In this document: positions 60,560 to 64,000 of the stretch, in pieces
Position numbering within the stretch: the first letter of the stretch is position 1
How the letters are laid out: every line of letters begins with the position of its first letter
Source of the DNA: Bacteroidales bacterium
Lineage (GTDB): Bacteria > Bacteroidota > Bacteroidia > Bacteroidales > UBA932
NCBI GenBank assembly: GCA_017634595.1
Contig: JAGBNC010000006.1
Location: forward strand, 62,001 to 126,000
Length of the DNA stretch: 64,000 nt
Reading direction: 5' to 3'
Translations under genes and position numbers: made by a program
Notes under the pieces: model-generated
Seen by the model: the letters and a program-made list of their open reading frames with translations, nothing else
What the model was told of the DNA's origin: nothing
Databases searched by the model: none

Positions 60560-61534
60560 ATGAAACGGATTTTGCTTATTATGGCGGCCGCTCTGGCCCT
60601 TGTATCCTGCAAGAACACAAAAGCCCTCCTGCCAAACGTGAGCGGCAAGGCCGGAGAGATTATCGTCGTGATCGACAAGAACGACTGGGAAGGCAACCTT
60701 GGCACCAAAGTACGCGACCTGCTGGCCTGCGACTGCCCTTTCCTTGCCCAGCGCGAGCCTCTTTATTCGCTGGTGAATGTCCCGCCGGGAGGCTTCGGCG
60801 ACCTGTTCAAAGTACACCGCAACATAGTGTATTTCAATCTCAACCCTCAAGTTGACAGCTCTGCGGTGCGCTATCGCAACGATGTGTGGGCTTCGCCCCA
60901 ATGCATGGTGCAGATCAACGCCCCTACATCCGACAAGGCCGCTGAACTGCTTGAGCAGAACGGCCAGAAGATTGTAGGCTTCATAGAGCAAGCGGAGAGA
61001 GACCGCGTGATACGCAACTCCATACGCTACGAAGAGCGCGAAATCGCACCCAAAGTAGCCGAGGTATTCGGAGGCTCTCCCCACTTCCCTACCGGATACA
61101 AGATCAAGAAGCTCACCCAGAATTTCGGATGGATTGCAGACGAGAAGCAGTACACGCTCCAGGGGATTCTTATCTACAAGTACCCGGTGAGCAGCAATGA
61201 CCTGACCCTCAACAAGATAATTTCCAAGCGCAACGAGGTGCTCAAAGAGAACGTGCCCGGTATGTTTGAGAACACTTGGATGACCACCGGCACATTCATG
61301 CCGCCAAGCCTGGAATTCATCCATTTCCGTGGACGCGATTTCGCCCAGGTCAGAGGCCTGTGGGAAGTTGAGAATGACTACATGGGCGGACCGTTCGTAT
61401 CGCACTCCTTCTATTCCCCCGACGGCAGCGAAATAATTGTTGCTGAAGCATTTGTATATGCTCCAAGGTATGACAAACGGCAGTATCTGCGCCAGGTCGA
61501 GTCGATTCTGTTCTCCTGGGAGTGGGCTAAATAA
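60560..61534 (+). CDS. DUF4837 family lipoprotein
   Basis: Signal with lipobox (MKRILLIMAAALALVSC). The mature part reads GKAGEIIVVIDKNDWEGNLG and LVNVPPGGFGDLFKVHRNIV, characteristic of DUF4837. Proteins of this family follow rseP in many Bacteroidales, here by four bases, so an envelope role linked to that operon is likely but unproven. Length 324 is normal. Confidence 0.9.
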   Translation: MKRILLIMAAALALVSCKNTKALLPNVSGKAGEIIVVIDKNDWEGNLGTKVRDLLACDCPFLAQREPLYSLVNVPPGGFGDLFKVHRNIVYFNLNPQVDSSAVRYRNDVWASPQCMVQINAPTSDKAAELLEQNGQKIVGFIEQAERDRVIRNSIRYEEREIAPKVAEVFGGSPHFPTGYKIKKLTQNFGWIADEKQYTLQGILIYKYPVSSNDLTLNKIISKRNEVLKENVPGMFENTWMTTGTFMPPSLEFIHFRGRDFAQVRGLWEVENDYMGGPFVSHSFYSPDGSEIIVAEAFVYAPRYDKRQYLRQVESILFSWEWAK

Positions 61535-63118
61535 TCAGAAAGAGCATCCAAGAGTTATCAGCGCCACGTTGCGGCTTCTCCCATCAAGATAGCGGGGGGC
61601 CTGCAGCAGGGCGCTGAAACTGTCTGACAGCCTGACGTACGGCACGAAGCGGGGAGACACGAGCCTGGTGTAGGTAAATGACAATCCGCAACCGGCGGCC
61701 GAAGCCGTATCGTATTCGAACTGACGGTTAAGATAATTGTCGAAGCTGAGGAGGCCCGACGCGCTTGCAGGAGCATAGGAGCCGTCTTCTTTCGCTGTCC
61801 CGAATCCGGTGCGGAAAACTCCGTCGATACCTACAGTAAATACCGAGCGGCCGCTGAAGAAGCTCTTTTGTGCAAACGCTTCTGCAGACAGCACTTCCGT
61901 GTCGGAGTTCCTGTAGAATGGATAAAGGACCGTGCTACTGAAAACCGCGCGTCCTTTCAAGGTGGCACCGGTGCTGAAGCGCGGCAGATAAGAATCGGCG
62001 CCATTGTACCACACATATGATAGAGCCGCCTCCGCCATATGCCTGTCAAGGATATGATTCTGCCCGGAATACTCGACCCTCGTACTCTGCCCCGCCGGGG
62101 TGACATAGCGGAAAATATTCTCATTATTGCCAAGGAGTGAGTAGTCAAGGTCCAGCGAGATCTTGTGCATCCCGTCGCCGGCTTTCTTCAACATGCGGCC
62201 ACGGTACGCTGCATTTATACCGGAGAACTCGAAGAATGTAGCAGTCGAGGAGGACTTGCCGCCCCAGTAGCCGTTGCGATACAGTACTTCAAGCTCGTGA
62301 CTGAACTGCTCCCCTGCGGCTTGCAGGCCAAGGCCGAAGAAGTCGTTTTTCATGGGCCTGTATGTTGAGACCGGGATGTAGTTCAGATCTCCCGTCAATT
62401 CCGACATGGTCCCATAGAAACTGCCTTTGTCGGCATAGATGAAATACTGCTTCTCTGTGGTGCCGTAAATACCGCCGCGCAGCTGTTCGACCGTGCCGCG
62501 ATAGAGAAGCGAAAGCCCGAGCATCAACCGGTCCGACGGCCTGAAGCACACGCCCGCTTTCAGGTCAAGATCCATCCAGATATTGCTGAAACGCGGATCT
62601 TTGACCTTGTTCTGGTCGGCCGATGTGTAATCAATGCTTATTCCGGCAGACCACTTAGGGCTGAAACTGTATGACATGGCACCCAGGAGGGCATAAGTCT
62701 CTTTGTTCTTTTGCCCTAGCGTGAGCTCCGTGCTTTCCAGAAAAGCCACCGGATTGTAATAGGGATTCATCAGCACCGGGCCACCCATCTGCTGCCCTGA
62801 GAAGTAAGACCATGACAACTTTCCATGGATGCTTATCTTGTCGGAGAGATTCATAAAAGACTCAGTAAGAGCCTCCGCCCTATAGCTGTCCGGCGACTGG
62901 TCCAACGCAATCAGCTTGCCGTTGTCTTTACGGAACGAGACTTCCGCCATGGATATATGGCCGCGGAAAGCGGATAATGCTGCAGGGTTGGACACGGAAA
63001 GCACAGGTTCGGTAGCGACCCTGTACCGGAAGTCGCGGCACGTCCCGGCCTCCTGCCCCGACGCGAGAAGGCAGGAAGCAAAGGAACAAAGCGACGCTAT
63101 TAGTATGCGGAGTCTCAT
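61535..63118 (-). CDS. DUF6850 family outer-membrane beta-barrel protein
   Basis: A 527-residue exported protein with a signal peptide (MRLRILIASLCSFASCLLAS) and many amphipathic strands (KISIHGKLSWSYFSGQQMGG, YALLGAMSYSFSPKWSAGIS). It ends in a Phe-terminal strand VALITLGCSF, the usual barrel closing signal. The overall pattern matches DUF6850. It converges on the DUF4837 gene and lies nine bases after the DUF4876-like gene, a pairing seen in Bacteroidales and probably an operon. Confidence 0.82.
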   Translation of the reverse strand: MRLRILIASLCSFASCLLASGQEAGTCRDFRYRVATEPVLSVSNPAALSAFRGHISMAEVSFRKDNGKLIALDQSPDSYRAEALTESFMNLSDKISIHGKLSWSYFSGQQMGGPVLMNPYYNPVAFLESTELTLGQKNKETYALLGAMSYSFSPKWSAGISIDYTSADQNKVKDPRFSNIWMDLDLKAGVCFRPSDRLMLGLSLLYRGTVEQLRGGIYGTTEKQYFIYADKGSFYGTMSELTGDLNYIPVSTYRPMKNDFFGLGLQAAGEQFSHELEVLYRNGYWGGKSSSTATFFEFSGINAAYRGRMLKKAGDGMHKISLDLDYSLLGNNENIFRYVTPAGQSTRVEYSGQNHILDRHMAEAALSYVWYNGADSYLPRFSTGATLKGRAVFSSTVLYPFYRNSDTEVLSAEAFAQKSFFSGRSVFTVGIDGVFRTGFGTAKEDGSYAPASASGLLSFDNYLNRQFEYDTASAAGCGLSFTYTRLVSPRFVPYVRLSDSFSALLQAPRYLDGRSRNVALITLGCSF

Positions 63119-63127
63119 CAGAGCCTG

Positions 63128-64000
63128 TTATTTTTTCAATGATGCAGTCTTGCGCTGGTGGAAGTCTTTACCCGAATCATTGGTCTGACTGTAGATGATA
63201 TGAGCACCGGCGGCTATTGAAGCCTCTGCATCTATGCCGGAAGGATCGGTGGACCCGCCAACATCGACGGTACCCAAGGAATAATCGTACACAAGTTTGC
63301 CTTGGTTTTCAGGGAGTGCTTCAGTGGCTTCCTTGTCAACATTCCTGTAGATTGAGTAGCCTTTGCCCAATGTAGTCACTATATGCCCGGTATTGACATC
63401 CGGGGTGAAACGTTGGTGGCTGTTGGCCAAGTTGGCAGCAGCGAAAACTTCAAGCGCTCCGATCACCTTTGCCCTGGGGAGCTTTACAGCCCAGCCTATG
63501 GCATTTGTACCGCCGGTGAAGTCAAAGCCTTCAGTATTGGTACAAAGAGTTTCAAGGGCCGATTTATCGATCCGCGCCATGAAGAGAGCCGGGGAAGAAT
63601 CGGAAAGAGTCCACGCAGTGCCCTGATTGATAGCATACCCATGCATATAGTGGCTTACCGGTATGACATCGGAGACTGCGTATTTCTTGTGCGTATATGC
63701 AGGCACGGTGGTATTTGCCATCCAATAATAGGAAGGATTGGCCAGATTGACTGAGGCTTTGACGGTAGCCGTATGGTCGATTGCAGCAAATACGGCAACG
63801 ACTATCTGAGAATACGCCGGGATCTTAACTTCCGAAGGGAAATACCACATTGAGCCTCCCGCAGGGAGCCAGTCCTCTCCTGCATATATGAGTCCATTTG
63901 ACGTGTAGTATTTATTGTTGCCGGAATGAGCATTGTAAGGATTGATACTTCCGAACACAATGTCGGATGCATCAGCCTCAAGCTCCGAGTTGTTGTAAAT
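63128..64000 (-). CDS. DUF4876-like protein, 5' end outside window
   Basis: The frame is open to the window edge; the visible part begins IYNNSELEADASDIVFGSIN and continues LPAGGSMWYFPSEVKIPAYS and TPDVNTGHIVTTLGKGYSIY. The content resembles DUF4876 surface proteins, which often accompany DUF6850 barrels. A GTG at 63956-63958 is only an internal codon. The signal sequence would lie upstream, out of view. Confidence 0.7.
   Translation of the reverse strand: MYNNSELEADASDIVFGSINPYNAHSGNNKYYTSNGLIYAGEDWLPAGGSMWYFPSEVKIPAYSQIVVAVFAAIDHTATVKASVNLANPSYYWMANTTVPAYTHKKYAVSDVIPVSHYMHGYAINQGTAWTLSDSSPALFMARIDKSALETLCTNTEGFDFTGGTNAIGWAVKLPRAKVIGALEVFAAANLANSHQRFTPDVNTGHIVTTLGKGYSIYRNVDKEATEALPENQGKLVYDYSLGTVDVGGSTDPSGIDAEASIAAGAHIIYSQTNDSGKDFHQRKTASLKK

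Overview
The window reads as a chromosomal segment of a moderately GC-rich member of the Bacteroidales, perhaps Rikenellaceae/Alistipes-like. The evidence is: promoters of the Bacteroidota type (TTTG about 20 bases before TAnnTTTG), many SPII lipoproteins with BACON, GLUG or WG repeats, DUF4837 and DUF6850/DUF4876 families, and the gene order dxr-rseP-DUF4837. The family-level placement is inference.

Bases 1 to about 24,400 are the right part of a tailed-phage prophage whose left end lies outside the window. A repressor gene on the + strand (23675) faces a leftward early promoter at 23610-23641, and both are embedded in repeated TTGTAGT operators. Everything else in the phage reads leftward: two small early genes, a C-type-lectin-like protein, small proteins, a polynucleotide kinase, a PLD-like protein, a TOPRIM primase-SF3 helicase, a 0.4-kb block with ten TGACGC boxes (likely replication origin), then protease-scaffold, major capsid, tube-like protein, small and large terminase, portal, connectors and tape measure. 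An intact 1435-bp IS3-family element flanked by a TTG duplication sits between two early genes. No integrase or transposase of the phage itself is in view.

Bases 24.4-30.0 kb hold a WG-repeat protein, miaB, an M23-LysM peptidase and a phosphohexomutase. Bases 30.1-42.3 kb are a leftward purine-biosynthesis cluster: purC2-purE, a terminator-like hairpin, then purL-purC-purF-purM-purN-purH-purD-folD with overlaps or gaps of a few bases. It encodes most steps from PRPP to IMP plus FolD to supply formyl-folate. It has two SAICAR synthases, and a PurF whose glutaminase domain has lost its catalytic cysteine and oxyanion-hole asparagine. A 24-bp perfect palindrome lies between the divergent promoters of purC2 and a CofE/F420-ligase-like gene.

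Bases 43.7-46.2 kb hold a broken LytTR response regulator and an AT-rich pair of secreted proteins that look acquired. Bases 46.2-56.8 kb carry three very large surface lipoproteins: a GLUG-repeat protein fused to a glycerophosphodiesterase domain, its GLUG paralogue, and a BACON protein. The right end has def-ruvX, a divergent operon (truncated M23-type membrane protein, dxr, rseP, DUF4837), and a DUF6850 barrel gene preceded by a DUF4876-like gene cut by the window edge. No rRNA, tRNA or CRISPR array was recognised.
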